Below are positions 10,481 to 21,949 of a stretch of 64,000 nucleotides of DNA, in pieces. Each line of letters starts with the position of its first letter. Position 1 is the stretch's first letter. This stretch comes from Trichobilharzia regenti (lineage: Eukaryota; Platyhelminthes; Trematoda; Strigeidida; Schistosomatidae): positions 14,762,589-14,826,588 of the forward strand of contig OX235268.1 of NCBI GenBank assembly GCA_944472135.2, written 5' to 3'. Below the pieces are notes generated by a model. The model was not told where the DNA came from. It saw nothing but the letters and a program-made list of their open reading frames with translations, and ran no database searches. A program made the translations under genes and the position numbers.

Positions 10481-10727
10481 ATTGACTTTTAATTCATGGG
10501 GTATGGGAATATATCACACTCTCAAATACCATCGGTGGCCAGCAGTATTTGTCCTCACATTCGTCCTGGTTTTGGTGGGTCCTCTTGATCACAACTTCTC
10601 ACCACTAGAATTTTAAAGCAACTAACTTCATTCTGTAGATAGCCTTAGATATTTCATTGAATGGTTGGTTAATAACCCTACTTCACAAGTCCGATATCAT
10701 CACCGCAAATATCCATTGAGTCATGGA

Positions 10728-12190
10728 GAAAATAAAAGACAGATTCAGCGAAGAAAATTTTCTTTATCGACGAAATCATCCTCAGAGGTTGTACTGTACA
10801 GTCGTATTTATACTTACAAAAATATATAGTGGCCTATTATTGAGTAATAAGGCGAGGGGTGACATAATTGATATAATTGCTTACTCGGTGCCCAAATATT
10901 TTAGAACTATTCTGTCAAATCTTGACGACAGTTCATTTGAAGTACTCATAAGTGGCTTTAGAAGTGAAAATTAAAAGTTGTAAATCACGTGGTACTCAAT
11001 GGCACAAAGATGGAAATTTGATAAGGTTAAAATTGCTATTGAGTGAGAATAAAGGTGGTATTTGAGTGTCAATTTAACAAGTGTGAAGAGAGTGTGAAAA
11101 TATACAAAAGGAGCATATGAGATTGATAATAGTAAATTAATTATTAAAGCAAAAACAAACTTAAAGTAAAATTAAAAAATAAAAAACAAAAGAAAAAATC
11201 AAATTTTTTTTACAGGGAACGATTAGTGAAGAGGTTAAGACCAAGGTAGAATAAGAGATGGGAGAAACGTTTTCTGTATACAGAGTTCAGGGTTGTAATG
11301 ACGAATCGCCAGCGCCTCCATCATACACAAAAGCTGAAACCTGACGCCCTTTATACCATTTGGCCTCACTTTGTAGATGATCTTGAAAGACAACTCTAGT
11401 GGATCTACGTGGCCTGAGTTCACGAAATGCTCGAGAATTGAGCTAGTAATTGTCTTACATTGTCACTTTGCTAACCATGCCGGATAATGTTCAGAGATGC
11501 GTTTGGAAAGCGTTTGCTTTTTTTGGCCGATATAACTAGCTATACACGAGCAGTTGAATCGATAAACACACACTGAGGTGGCCCAAAGAGGCAGTTTATC
11601 CTTCACACATCCGTTTGTCATTTATCGGCTGTAGAAATTGATTCGTAAAGAAAAAGCTTTCCTCAGTGATCTGCATAAGCGATTCTTCAGGATCTCAGCT
11701 GCGGTATCACCTTTAAATTCAACACTCATAAAAAGCAGTTTCTTCTGCACTGTCTGCATTCTTTCAGGTATTTCCCTTAACTTCATGCTTTTCTCGATAA
11801 ATCTTAGAGGATATCCATTCTCTATGAGGACTTGTCTGAGTCACCCAAGTTCCCCATTGATTGTATGACTTGAACATATCCTACTTATTGTTGAGCACAC
11901 TTGACACTCAAATACCACCTTTATTCTCACTCAATAGCAATTTTAACCTTATCAAATTTCCATCTTTGTGCTGTTGAATACCACGTAGTTTACAACGTTT
12001 ATTTTCTTACTTCTAACACCAGTTATGAGTAATTATATCAATTATGTCACCCCTCGCCTTATTACTCAATAATAGGCCACTATATATATTTTTGTAAGTA
12101 TAAATACGACTGTACAGTACAACCTCTGAGGATGATTTCGTCGATAAAGAAAATTTTCCTCGTTGATTCAGTCTTTTATTTTCTTGGATA
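10728..12190 (-). mobile_element. Penelope-like element B with inverted arms
   Basis: The left arm 10728-11090 is the reverse complement of the right arm 11894-12190; the left arm has about 60 bp extra. The coding region (11230-11880) is on the minus strand, so the left arm is its 3' repeat and the right arm an inverted copy at its 5' end. Both arms end in the PLE motif (TCGTCGATAAAGAAAATTTT side). A second, 5'-shorter copy is at 51370-52420. Confidence 0.85.
11230..11880 (-). pseudogene. PLE B: linker and GIY-YIG endonuclease
   Basis: On the minus strand: ENGYPLRFIEK, VEFKGDTAAEIL, VKDKLPLWATSVCVYRFNCS, CSCIASYIGQKKQTLSKRIS (GIY-YIG core), EHYPAWLAK, a stop, then SSILEHFVNSGHVDP and LLCMMEALAIRHYNPELC, ending at 11235. 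Only the last part of the ORF is present; the RT palm is missing. One stop after the catalytic region and small shifts make it non-functional. Confidence 0.8.
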
Positions 12191-12974
12191 TCATCATTTA
12201 TCCATTCATTCATTCATTCATTCATTCATTCAAACGACAGCTGTGTAGAACTTTTGTGTAGAAAGCATGGATACAGAAAAATTGGTCAATGGTGTACACT
12301 CATCTTAGAATAATTAATATAGTATGATTTTATGCGTTAATCATCTGCATAATTAGCTATTTACAGAATGACCTCGTAAAAAATAATGACTGATCAACCA
12401 ACTCAGAATAATAGAGAGACAAACAGATCAAAATGGATAGTAGTCAATAATCACTTAACTCTCTTCTGTAATAATAATAGTATTAATAATAATAATAACA
12501 ATAATGATAATAATATCTTACATTATTTGAAAACAGAAAAAATATAAACTTCTCCTTGTGTAATTGTAAATTTTAGACCAGTCCAGTCAGTAGTAGTAGT
12601 AGTAGTAGTAGTAGTCATTCTTTCCACCATTTTGGATTGGTCATAAAATCAATAAGTTTAGAAATAATCAATAACGTAGGGTAAAGGGAAGGGAGGGCTA
12701 GGGAGAGATAGAGAGAGCGAGAGAGTTCTGTCTATTCTGTTTCCTCTACAGAAAAAAAAGAACCCAGACAACCTACTGCTTGTTTTGTTTTAAAGAAAGA
12801 TATATGTGTATACTGACTTTATCTGATATACGTATATATATACGCATAAGTTACATTGTACATTTAATTAACGGTCTGATTCAGGTAATACAACTGTATA
12901 AACAAACTTTAGTGGGTAACGCATAGTAACAATTAAAGTTTTTTTTACGTATTTATTGGTTTCGTAGGGATTTT
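12191..12974. other. No gene; simple repeats
   Basis: Contains (TTCA)n at about 12205-12232, (TAG)n at about 12588-12615 and a GAGA-rich run near 12690-12725. No coding or family resemblance seen. Confidence 0.5.
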
Positions 12975-13150
12975 GTTTGATTTTGGTTGGAAGATTTCAT
13001 TATGAGCTGAACACCGGTGTAGAGAATTATTGGAAAATAACTAGCTAGGAGTACTGGACAGCCAGGTGTTTTGTCAGCCTATTTTGGAACTCTTTATCGA
13101 TACGCAAACAAGTCGCGGGAGGCTCCAACACAGAACTTTCTGGTTACAAG
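12975..13150 (-). mobile_element. SINE2, single minus arm
   Basis: Begins GATTTCATTATGAGCTGA, then GGAGTACTGGACAG, the stem-II region and GGTTACAAGGC of the tRNA-like head. It abuts the CR1-like end of the inverted duplication. Confidence 0.6.
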
Positions 13151-14312
13151 GCTAGCACTCAAGTTAATGTCTAAAAGAGAGATAGGTAGTCTGTCATTTC
13201 GAGGGATTTAATCTAAGATCATTTAGCTTAGACGACTGACTGTTGAGAGAAGGAAACTTTATTCACTTCTAAGCTGTTAGGTCGTCACTGAATTCCAGTG
13301 TTAATCATCACCAGTGAAATTACCATCAAGAACCATCAGAGCCAACATCAGCAAAAGAGAGACCATTGAAAAACAAGAAGTATTGGAGCGTTGTCTTGTT
13401 CTACTTTGAGACTTTTCACTAGTATGCACTCACGAGTCTTCTGCCAGAGATCGAACTTGGAATCTGCAAGTTACGATGGCGAGCTCGCTGACTACTCAGT
13501 TATTTGTGCTAGAATCAAATGATTCCTGAATCCCAACGGTGTCATTTCGTGATATAATGTTGCTGTCACTGGTTCCTCCAATCAGTATCAAATTTGTCTT
13601 GTCATGGTGGACCTCACTGGTCACGACCTCGCACTGCAGCTTCAGGAAATTCATGTAGTTGCCATCAGTAGGCTGATGACTTATATATTGGGATGACAGG
13701 ATTTAGGGGAACTTCGGATGAATTTCCAGCCAAAGCGATTTCTCATGGGGAGTAGGTGGTTGTGTGTTGCGAAGAGTCTCAAAATAGGACGAAACAGTTG
13801 TTGAGTGCTCTCCGATGGTTTTCATGGATCTCTCTGAATGATGTTGGTTCGTGAAGAAAATCTAAGAACCATAATTAATTCAATATTCCTACAGATTGTA
13901 ACTTTCTCAACATCAAGAACGCTTACAGAAAGTGTTCCTTCCACCATTCTGAAAGTTAAGGACAACACACATACATTCATATAAAATATTTTGTATATCC
14001 TAATAGAATGAAAATCAGAACGAAATTCAACGCCATTAATAGCTTTGTAAAAGTATTACTAAAAGTATTACAAAATCTCAACTTCTACACAACAACTTAG
14101 TCATCGTTCATCAGCATGTGCTAATTCTGTTTACGTTGTCAATTTGGCCAATTGGTAGGGACAACTAAACACGTGTTGATTGTAAGATTTGATAGGTCTA
14201 TGGAATTATAGAAACAGTATGCGTTTACATGATGAAATTGTGTTGATTTAATCATTTCATATTGGAGATGAGGGCATACCAGTGGTTAGTTGATACTGAT
14301 CTCGTTGACAGT
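13150..14312. repeat. Right copy of the inverted composite duplication
   Basis: Reverse complement of 1-1070 through all three blocks: a CR1-like fragment (13150-13290), a SINE2 fold-back (about 13330-13850) and R1 (about 13860-14312, ending CTCGTTGACAGT against ACTGTCGACGAG at position 1). R1 blocks such as CATCAGCATGTGCTAATTC and CAATTTGGCCAATTGGTAG are identical or nearly so between copies. Confidence 0.75.
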
Positions 14313-14479
14313 TAATATGACCGACTGGACTTATGCATGGGTATAATAATACTGACACAATCAACAATTTAACTAATATGCTACATACGGCTATTCGTTC
14401 CTGAGTTTCTTCCGGTTTACTGAGCCATGTAAATATCAAAAGACAAATACTCACCTGTGACTGGTTGAATACATTTTTA

Positions 14480-14745
14480 TCAGCCGAAAGCAAGTCAGCT
14501 GGATGCATATGCGTTTCTCAGTGAATGATGATGTTCCCACCGAGGCTCGAACCCAGTGCCCATAGTTTCAAAAATAGGATGAAATGCGCATCCTGGACTC
14601 CACTGCTAGTCACCATCCACCAATTAAATTTTAATTGAATGCCCAGACATCCCTAAAGCATTTGCAAAATAAGCCGAAATGTCAACCTAAGACCGAGCAC
14701 TTCGGTTCAATCAATCGACGGGAAAATAAAAAATTCAAATAAAAG
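14480..14745. mobile_element. SM-alpha-like SINE, rearranged fold-back
   Basis: A minus-strand piece (CCCACCGAGGCTCGAACCCAG, the B-box region) switches near 14565 to a plus-strand hammerhead 3' half (AATAGGATGAAATGCGCATC) and body (AGACCGAGCACTTCGGTTCA, ATCGACGGGAAAAT). The plus hammerhead lacks its CTGATGA half, so it cannot cleave. Confidence 0.7.
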
Positions 14746-15025
14746 AAAGCAAGTCAGGCTTATATATTTTTAGCCAGATTAGAATCGATCTAAAGCAGTG
14801 AAATTGATTGTTCTGATTGGCAGGTGATTCGTATAGGCCAGCGAAGAACAAGTATTCTGGTTTGTTGGTGGTTTGATCAAGACCAATGTAAGAAGAACAT
14901 GATGAAATGTTACAGTAATCCGATCACACGATGAATCACTCGATGGATCACGCTATCACGCAATTAGGTCACTTTCCATCTTAGGTCATCATTCGTATTC
15001 AAACAGTTTAGATTTCACCGTCAGT
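14746..15025. other. No feature recognised
   Basis: Unassigned AT-rich sequence with no coding signal. Confidence 0.4.
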
Positions 15026-15029
15026 TGAC

Positions 15030-15440
15030 ATTGTTCAAAGAACCATTGAAAAACCGTTTGGGAGTACTGGAGAGTTGTTTTACCGTAAGATGGAACTCTT
15101 CATGAGTACGCAACCACCTGAGGGTGTCCGCACCCAGGACCTTCTGGTGTTCTAGTGATAAGTCGTGACCAGTGGGGTACAGCAGTGTATTAGTGAGGAT
15201 AGATCCTCGCTGATGAGACTGACCAGGTGACGGGCTATATCTTGAATTTGCAGAAGTTGGATCTCATGTGCTGGCCATTGAATCGATTCGCAGTGGTTTA
15301 ATGGTGCACGAGATCGCCTTGTAGCCGGAAGGTTTTGTATTCAAACTCCCTGTAATGTGAGCGTACTGACGAGCAATCCCAAACTATGACTAAGCACGTT
15401 TCCAATACTGCCTTCAGCTTTTCCAGTGTTTCTGTAACCA
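15030..15440. mobile_element. SINE2 fold-back unit
   Basis: The minus arm (15030-15165: GGGAGTACTGGAGAG, head CCAGGACCTTCTGGTG) and plus arm (15290-15435: GCCTTGTAGCCGGAAGG head, GCGTACTGACGAG, CCAATACTGCC) flank a spacer. The spacer contains GTCGTGACCAGTG, GCTATATCTTGAATTTGCAG and CTGGCCATTGAATCG, blocks also found between the arms at 52.6 and 62.1 kb. Confidence 0.7.
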
Positions 15441-15889
15441 ATGTCACTTCATGATGAAGTCCAGTAACCAATCAAATCTTTGCAAACAAACACTCGAATT
15501 TGGATTCCATTTTATGTGAAGTGTTTCTGATGACGTGAGATGTTCATTGTGATTCCTGAAATGTTTCTTGATGATTTCAATGTTTCAAAAAGTCAATTTT
15601 GAGGAATGATTCTATAGCGCGTGTAGACCGATGGCTGACGACTTTTCAAGCTTTTCTAGTTCAAATGGATTTCTTGGTGGTCAGAAAGATCTTCTGTGGT
15701 GTTCATTTCTTCTAATTTTGATTTCTTTCTGTTGAGGATTGATCGATGTATATAGTATAACATTCTAAGAATTTTATTTTACTGAATTAAGAATTCTTGG
15801 GAATGCGATCAAGGTTTATTTTCAGTGTGTGTCTGATGTTTTGCTTATTGAGTACTCTTCTGATATCGTCTGATTTCTCTAATCTGTAT

Positions 15890-16100
15890 ATAATGAAAAA
15901 AAAGTCATCGTAATACGTATTCACACATGTTTAATGTTGGTGTTGATTTCTGTGATGAAGTTGTTTGGATAATTACTTTTCTTGAGAATTTCAGTGACAT
16001 GTGATACTGCTTCTTCTTTTTCTTTCTCATCCACTATCAAAGCGTGTTGTCGTCCAGGACGATTTGAGATAACTGATACATTTCCACTGTTGATGATCCG
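15890..16100 (-). pseudogene. PLE RT thumb fragment
   Basis: The minus strand reads RPGRQHALIVDEKEKEEAV then VTEILKKSNYPNNFITEI, the thumb segment before the endonuclease linker. Neither palm nor endonuclease adjoins it; 15450-15890 gives nothing I recognise. Confidence 0.6.
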
Positions 16101-16179
16101 AAGTCTAAGTATGTGTACTTTTATAACAATGAATGTCATATATCCAATGTTTAAATTTTTCCAGACTATTAAAGGTGAA

Positions 16180-16330
16180 CAGGATTTCATTATGAGCTGA
16201 CCTCGTTAAGAGTACCATTGGGAACTAGCACTGGAGTACTGGACAGCGAGCTGTTTCGTCAGTCTAGTTTCAAACTCATTAGCACTGTTCACCTACCAAA
16301 GTGGTTTGACACGAGGACACTCCAGTTACA
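16180..16330 (-). mobile_element. SINE2, single minus arm
   Basis: AGGATTTCATTATGAGCTGA, GGAGTACTGGACAGCGAGCT and GTTTCGTCAG follow in order. The head is degraded beyond 16310. Confidence 0.6.
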
Positions 16331-16924
16331 GGGCGGACTCATAGACACTCATCAACCAATTGGACCTAATCCGATGGTCAGCCTAGTGCCAGCGCGACTG
16401 ACACTACAGAATGTCATCAATGGCGAATATTTGTCCTCACACCTGACCGGCTATTTCTGCAATTCAGCACTTGAATACATTACATTTACTGGTCATTTTT
16501 ATTGGATCTTTCATTTGATTCATTTTATCACTAGTTAAAATTGTCTGCTTATTCTATTTGAGAATCAAACAGATTCGGACTAGACATTTAATACACTCAG
16601 ATGTCTAGACATCGAATTAAAGACTTCAGTGTAACAAGTTTTTGTATAATTGAATATTGAGCATACATATTGGACATTAAATTAAAGACTTTGAGACATA
16701 TTTTATATACATATCTGTTTTTGATATACTTGGATATCTGTTGTGATTATTTCAAGATAGACAGAGAGAGAGGGGGGGGAGACAAAAAGAAGAACGCTAA
16801 GCCTTTAAATAAATTTCCTTTTCGTTTGTAGTCTTCTTAAAGGCTGTATTGAAACAAAATTTTTTGGAAACGATGGAAACTGGGTTGATGAAATACATAA
16901 ACTTTATATTTGATTACATTTCTA
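16331..16924. other. No gene recognised
   Basis: 16410-16460 (GAATATTTGTCCTCACACC) echoes 10545-10575 (AGTATTTGTCCTCACATTC). A GAGA/G run occurs near 16750-16780. Otherwise empty. Confidence 0.35.
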
Positions 16925-17368
16925 GATTTGATAGTGTGAACCTGAGTGAAGAATATTCTCTCGCAGAAATTACTCTCTTCAAGTTCTTACAATTATAAAA
17001 TACAATATTCGTTGTCGTTAAAATAATGGCCAGTTATGCAGCGGATACATTTTTACGTAGAATGATAGATTAGCAGTTATAATATTGGGTGACAAAATAA
17101 GTAGTCGTATTTGTATGACGAACGTTGTCCTAGGCTGAATTCAATTACAAAACATCATGAAATAGGAGACAATGGTCGTGATTAGTCATAATAGATTCGT
17201 AGAATGTGAGATACGAAAAAATCGATAAGTCAGTTGAAGGTTATGAAAGGTGTCAGGTGAGTCAGTGGCTCATACAAAGTATTATGTATTCAAGAGGAGG
17301 AGACAGTAAGACTGCAATGAGAGGTTCATCATGAAATAACGAATATGTGAAATGAAACAGGTGGAGGC

Positions 17369-17401
<33 letters not shown>

Positions 17402-18345
17402 TGGGGCATACTATTACTCAGGTTCGTCTACGTGTTCGAGAACATTTACCAGCTTGGTTGGGTAAGGAGGAACTTAAATGGATCAAAAGCTCGATTCGAT
17501 CATATTTGGTCGACAGTAGACATCGCATAGATGCCAACACATCCTTCAGAGTTATGTACCAAATTACGAAGTCGTTATCACGTACATTTTGCTTAAGTCT
17601 TCTACACATAGCTGAAGCTTTTACAATAAGTTCGACTAAACCGAAACTTTGCATCGAAAGACAACCCGTTCAAACGCTGTTTCTTTTGTGTTGCCAAACT
17701 TGGATTGATGATTACTCTTCTTCTCACCAAGAGTGCTTCTTCCCCTTAACCCTCTTGGTTTTATTTTATTTCTTTGCTTATTATCACAATTGTCATAATT
17801 ACTATTCACCATAATTTATACTCTTCATTCAAACATTCCCTCAAAACTATCGAATTTCCATTCACACTATCCGGACTTATTATTAGTAATATTATCTCTT
17901 TTCTCAATGTATGCCTCCACCTGTTTCATTTCACATATTCGTTATTTCATGATAAACCTCTCATTGCAGTCTTACTATCTCCTCCTCTTGAATACATAAT
18001 ACTTTGTATGAGCCACTGAATCACCTGACACCCTCCATAACCTTGAACTGCGTTATCGATTTTTCGTATCTCACATTCTACGAACCTATTGTGACTAAAC
18101 ACCATCAATGTCTCCTATTTCATGATGTTTTGTAATTGAATTCAGGCTACGAAGACGTTTTTCACACAAATACGACTACAAATCTTGTCACCCAATATTA
18201 TAACGGCTAATCTATCATTCTACGTAAAAATGTATCCGCCACATGACTGGCTATTATAGTACTGAAAAAAAATGTATTTATTAATTGTAAGAACGTGAAG
18301 ACAGGAGACTATAGAAAAGAATATTTTTCTTTCATATTGACTTTT
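16925..18345 (+). mobile_element. Penelope-like element C with inverted arms
   Basis: The left arm about 16925-17371 is the reverse complement of the right arm about 17911-18345. Between them lie a (TA)n run (17371-17398) and the last third of a PLE frame. It is the same subfamily as PLE A. The arms end in PLE hammerhead-like motifs (minus 16935-16985, plus 18291-18335), both mutated in the core (TTGAAGA, GTGAAGA). Confidence 0.85.
17395..17715 (+). pseudogene. PLE C: endonuclease C-terminal half
   Basis: Starts inside the GIY-YIG core (GHTITQVRLRVREHLPAWL) and continues through DSRHRIDANTSFRVMYQI and LLHIAEAFTISSTKPKLCI to about aa 100. The catalytic Tyr pair is lost because the inverted arm replaces everything upstream. 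Confidence 0.75.
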
Positions 18346-18381
18346 GATTACATTTTAAATGAACTACAAATATATTTCGTT

Positions 18382-18924
18382 GGTTGGAGGATTTCATGAT
18401 GAGCTGATACTGATTATAGAACCAATGAAAAACCAGCTATGAGTGCTGGACAACCAACCGTTTCATCAGCCTGGTTTTGGACTCTTCGACAGTATGCATC
18501 CACCAGCAGGTTTCGAATCCAGGAGCTTCTGGTTACACGGCAAGTTCGTAGACCATTAGGCTGCTGGAATCCGTCAATCAAATGGCCAGCCAATGAATTT
18601 TAACTTCTAACAATTCATGAAATAGCACGACCACTAGCAACTGGCTCTATTCAGGGTTCTAATGAGAAGCTGGTCGTTTTATATGTCATGAATTGTTAGA
18701 AGTTCAAATTCATGGACTGGGCACTGAACTGACCAGTCCCAGTGGCCTAATGATCTATGAGCTTGTGTTGTAACCAGAAGGTTCTTGTTTCGAACACTTG
18801 CGGACGGTGTGTACTGATAAAGAGTCCCAAACTAGCTTGACGAAACAGTTGTCCAGTACTCCCTGGTGGTTTTTGAATGGGTCTCTAACCAATATCAGTT
18901 TATGATGAAATCCTCCAACAAAAC
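18382..18924. mobile_element. SINE2 fold-back unit, well preserved
   Basis: The minus arm runs from GGTTGGAGGATTTCATGATG through GTGCTGGACAACC to the head GGTTTCGAATCC/GGTTACACGGC. The plus arm runs from GTTGTAACCAGAAGG through GTGTACTGATAAAGAGTCCC and CCAGTACTCC to TATGATGAAATCCTCCAAC. The outer ends are complementary. The spacer (18560-18700) is itself partly palindromic (CTTCTAACAATTCATGA against its complement). Confidence 0.8.
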
Positions 18925-19229
18925 CAAACAGAGTCCCTACAAAACCAGTACTTGAAAATATATTTCAGTAGTTTAGAGACAATGATAAGTTCCGTTATTT
19001 TGTTTAGATTTCAAAATAAATTCCTGCCTGTGATCACACCAACTGTTGAGATTGTTGTTCACTTTACACATGATTTATAGTCATATATATATGTATAGCT
19101 CACGTTTTGGTCGTTCATTTTTGTGTATCCAGAATTATATTCCAAGTTGTCGACAGTTGTGCTGAGTCATCCTGGTTACATGTATTCGCCTTAACACGAA
19201 GTAAAATAGATTCTTGAATATCCCCTATA

Positions 19230-19870
19230 ATTTATTGGCAACAAAAATAATTGCAGCGAAGAATTGTGGCTTCAAGTAAATTCTATCCTCATCAGGTTCT
19301 TCACAACTGTAAATTTATTTATTCTTAGCATACATTAGTGAAAATAAAGTAAATAATAATCATATCTGAAAGTGTATTATGGAAAGGGTATAAAAAGGGA
19401 TGGAGTTATTTTCGATTATCACTTAGAATATACATGGTCAATAACAACATGAGGTAAAAAATGAGATGTAATAATTTAGTGATGTGTATATAAAAAATTC
19501 ACGTTTCAGACGTGATTGTAGTCAGTGCTGTGTCGTCAGACCATATGAATACTACAGAAAAATAAACCACGAAAATGGGACAGTCTAGACATAATCTGAA
19601 GACTAACAAAAACAATCATAATAATTATAATAATTGATGAAAATACAACGATGTTGCGGTGCGATGTAAACTTCAAAGAATTACTAGTCAACGACTATCG
19701 AGTAATAATCAGTCTAGTGAAGTGGAGTGAACAGGATTAAATAAGTGTGTAATATATAGTCTGAAAAGCGTTACATAAAACTAAAGTAACAGACAATAAT
19801 AAGAAAGCTTATGAAATTGTAAAAGGTTTGAAATGAACATTTCAAATTAGTCGACTTCATATTAGCAGTG
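19230..19870. repeat. PLE D, left inverted arm
   Basis: Reverse-complementary to 23140-23410 plus 23720-23965 (for example TAATAATCAGTCTAGTG..GAGTGGA and TGAGATGTAATAATTTAGTG). A PLE hammerhead-like motif lies at 19247-19300 on the minus strand: GAAC-CTGATGA with a canonical core. Confidence 0.7.
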
Positions 19871-20029
19871 GGGAGAAGATTTCCTGAAGCCAGACTGGTT
19901 GGTAGTCAATTTCTCAAGTTTAAAGGTTCCACCTGTAGATCATCGCTTTTGTGTGACATCTGGAAATAAATAATAATAGTAATGATAGTGATAATATTAA
20001 TAGTGATATTAGTGACGACATGCATGTCA

Positions 20030-20580
20030 AATATGCACAGAGTAATGACAACACCAACAATAAGGAATCTAAATCATCAGAAGTAATTCCATACAACAAA
20101 GGAATCTCGGAAACCTTACGCAAAATTCTTAACAAAACAGGAATAAAAGTGGCTGGCATTCAAACACCCCACAAACTCAATTAGACACAAGCTTTGTCGG
20201 TTAAAGCATCAATCCTGTGAAGCCTTTAAAACGAAACTATTTAGTTTATCTAATACCCTGCCTGCAATGGTTGTCAGGTCAAGTACACAGGTCGAAGTAG
20301 TAGAACAGGGGTAGTCAAACTAGCCGAACATAAAAACCTAGCAAAATCTAGATTAGTTGACCCGAGTAAGATAAGAGATCTAGAGAATAGTTCAGCTATA
20401 GCACTCACTACATGCAGTTACACACAACCATACAAAAGAATGGGATAGTATGACAGTTTTAAAATCTAATATCACAGGTTGGAGGCAGAGATTGATAACA
20501 GAAGCTTCGTTTATCGAATCACCTGAAGAGAATATGTGTAAAAAGAATGATTCAAACTTGTCGCAGATATCTAGAAAATT
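20030..20580 (+). pseudogene. Divergent PLE endonuclease
   Basis: IPYNKGISETLRKILNKTGI (20078-20137) is the conserved pre-endonuclease segment of a second PLE subfamily. It is followed by CQVKYTGRSSRTGVVKLAEH (20275-20325, GIY-YIG core as YTG), ENSSAIALTTC and FVYRIT. Several stops and shifts. The different pre-core wording (IPY..GIS rather than LQFKGDI) sets it apart from PLE A-C. Confidence 0.75.
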
Positions 20581-20639
20581 CTAATACCACGCCTACGACG
20601 ACAAATAGGAGAGAACAAAGAAAACTATAAAACTAAAGT

Positions 20640-21945
20640 TTCGAAGTTGTGTGTGATTATAATTGATATGATTATAAACAATAAATTTTGTTCAAAACAT
20701 CATCCAGTAAATAACACTGTTTCACTGTGTGATGCATCAAATAAACAAACTAATATGGAATTACTTAGTACCACAGTGCCCAAGTCCTACACATATATTA
20801 ATATGACATCTGCAAAGTCTAGATCTTCCTTAGTTTTCCTTTAGGTTAAACCTGTCCCTGTCCTCTCACTCTTCATGTCCCAATGAGAACGCAAAGAAGT
20901 AAAATAAAAATTAAGTAAATACCTGATATTCAGTACCACGGGGCGGAGAAACCAGCTGTTGATCAAAGACTGCAGTAGTTTTGTTAAAAATACTTTTCAT
21001 CAAGTGGAAGCTAAGTCTCCGAACCATATAGGGTCATCGAATGACTCAACATTGGTGCTGAAAACACCGATCTCGTCCCTTATACTAAGTGAAGAAGATT
21101 TCTGCACTGATTTCTGATTATAGAAACTTTGTCTTGCTTTTCTAATGCAGTCCAGTCTTCGGCATTATCACCAGCGCCAATCTCCTGTACTTCACTGATA
21201 AGCGAAAGTGGTGACCTCCTTGGAATTTTTGTCGTTGATAATGATTAGTTTTGATAGAGAATATTGTAGCTCAGGTGGATGATTTTGAGATGGTTGTGTT
21301 CTCTGAGCTGAATAGTTAATTTGCGAAGCTTTCATCGCCCTAATATGTGACATCTTGAGCGTATACTTCAATTTGAAGTGAGCATTTAGATTTCTCCACG
21401 ATTTTATTAATCATCTCTCCTGGTCGGTGACCTTGGACGTGATTGGTTGTTTTTGTGTGTTTTCACACCATCTAGGTTACTTGTATTGGAACTAATTGTT
21501 TCTTTGGCTTGAACTTTGACCCTTTGTGTGTGAGGTTTCTTTCTTATCGGTTGATAAATTTAGTCTATCTCGATGTGTCTATTGATTTATGATTCACTGG
21601 AATACCAGACAGGCTTCTAAAAATTCTCTAGTGAATATCACTACATACAGACAACCAAAGACATCAGTTCGACTGGGACAACGTTCAAATATTAGACAGA
21701 GGTAACAACAAGAATGCTAGAGAATTTTTAGAAGTTTGATCTTCGGGTTTGTGTGACATATGAAAAATCCAGATATTTTTCAGTTTCATTATCGCCTAAA
21801 TATTTTCCTGTCTTCTCACTCTCCATAACCTACCACATGATCCAATTCCCTACACTTCTCATCCTTTTGGTAATCTAATCAGCTTTCCCAGAACTTAATT
21901 TTACGGATGTCTATTTCCTCAGAATCTCGATCAAGATACACAACT
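20640..21945. other. No gene; contains an unassigned repeat
   Basis: 21290-21620 shares blocks with 50780-51130 (GCGAAGCTTTCATCG against GCGAAACTTTCATCG; later ATACCAGACAGGCTTCTA against CTACCAACCAGGCATCTA). Class unknown. Short open frames here are not conserved. Confidence 0.35.
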
Positions 21946-21949
21946 GATG

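Larger units (their letters stand above)
5800..10490 (+). mobile_element. Penelope-like element A, carrying two nested insertions
   Basis: An inverted terminal segment (about 5800-5935) precedes an endonuclease-encoding region (5950-6870), a 3' untranslated region (6870-7353) and the terminal repeat (10329-10490). The 3' part is split by an RTE insertion (7354-10328), and the coding part by a SINE (about 6488-6673). Removing both rebuilds a PLE like the one at 16925-18345. It is 5'-truncated: the RT palm is missing. Confidence 0.75.

Noticed and set aside
17774..18019. 81-codon plus-strand frame after PLE C
   Set aside because: Low-complexity pyrimidine-rich PLE 3' sequence; the homologous stretch in PLE A (6969-7199) is not conserved as protein.
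16925..18345. DNA transposon with terminal inverted repeats
   Set aside because: Long inverted arms suggested one, but the interior encodes PLE endonuclease and the arms are copies of the PLE 3' repeat; no transposase motif.
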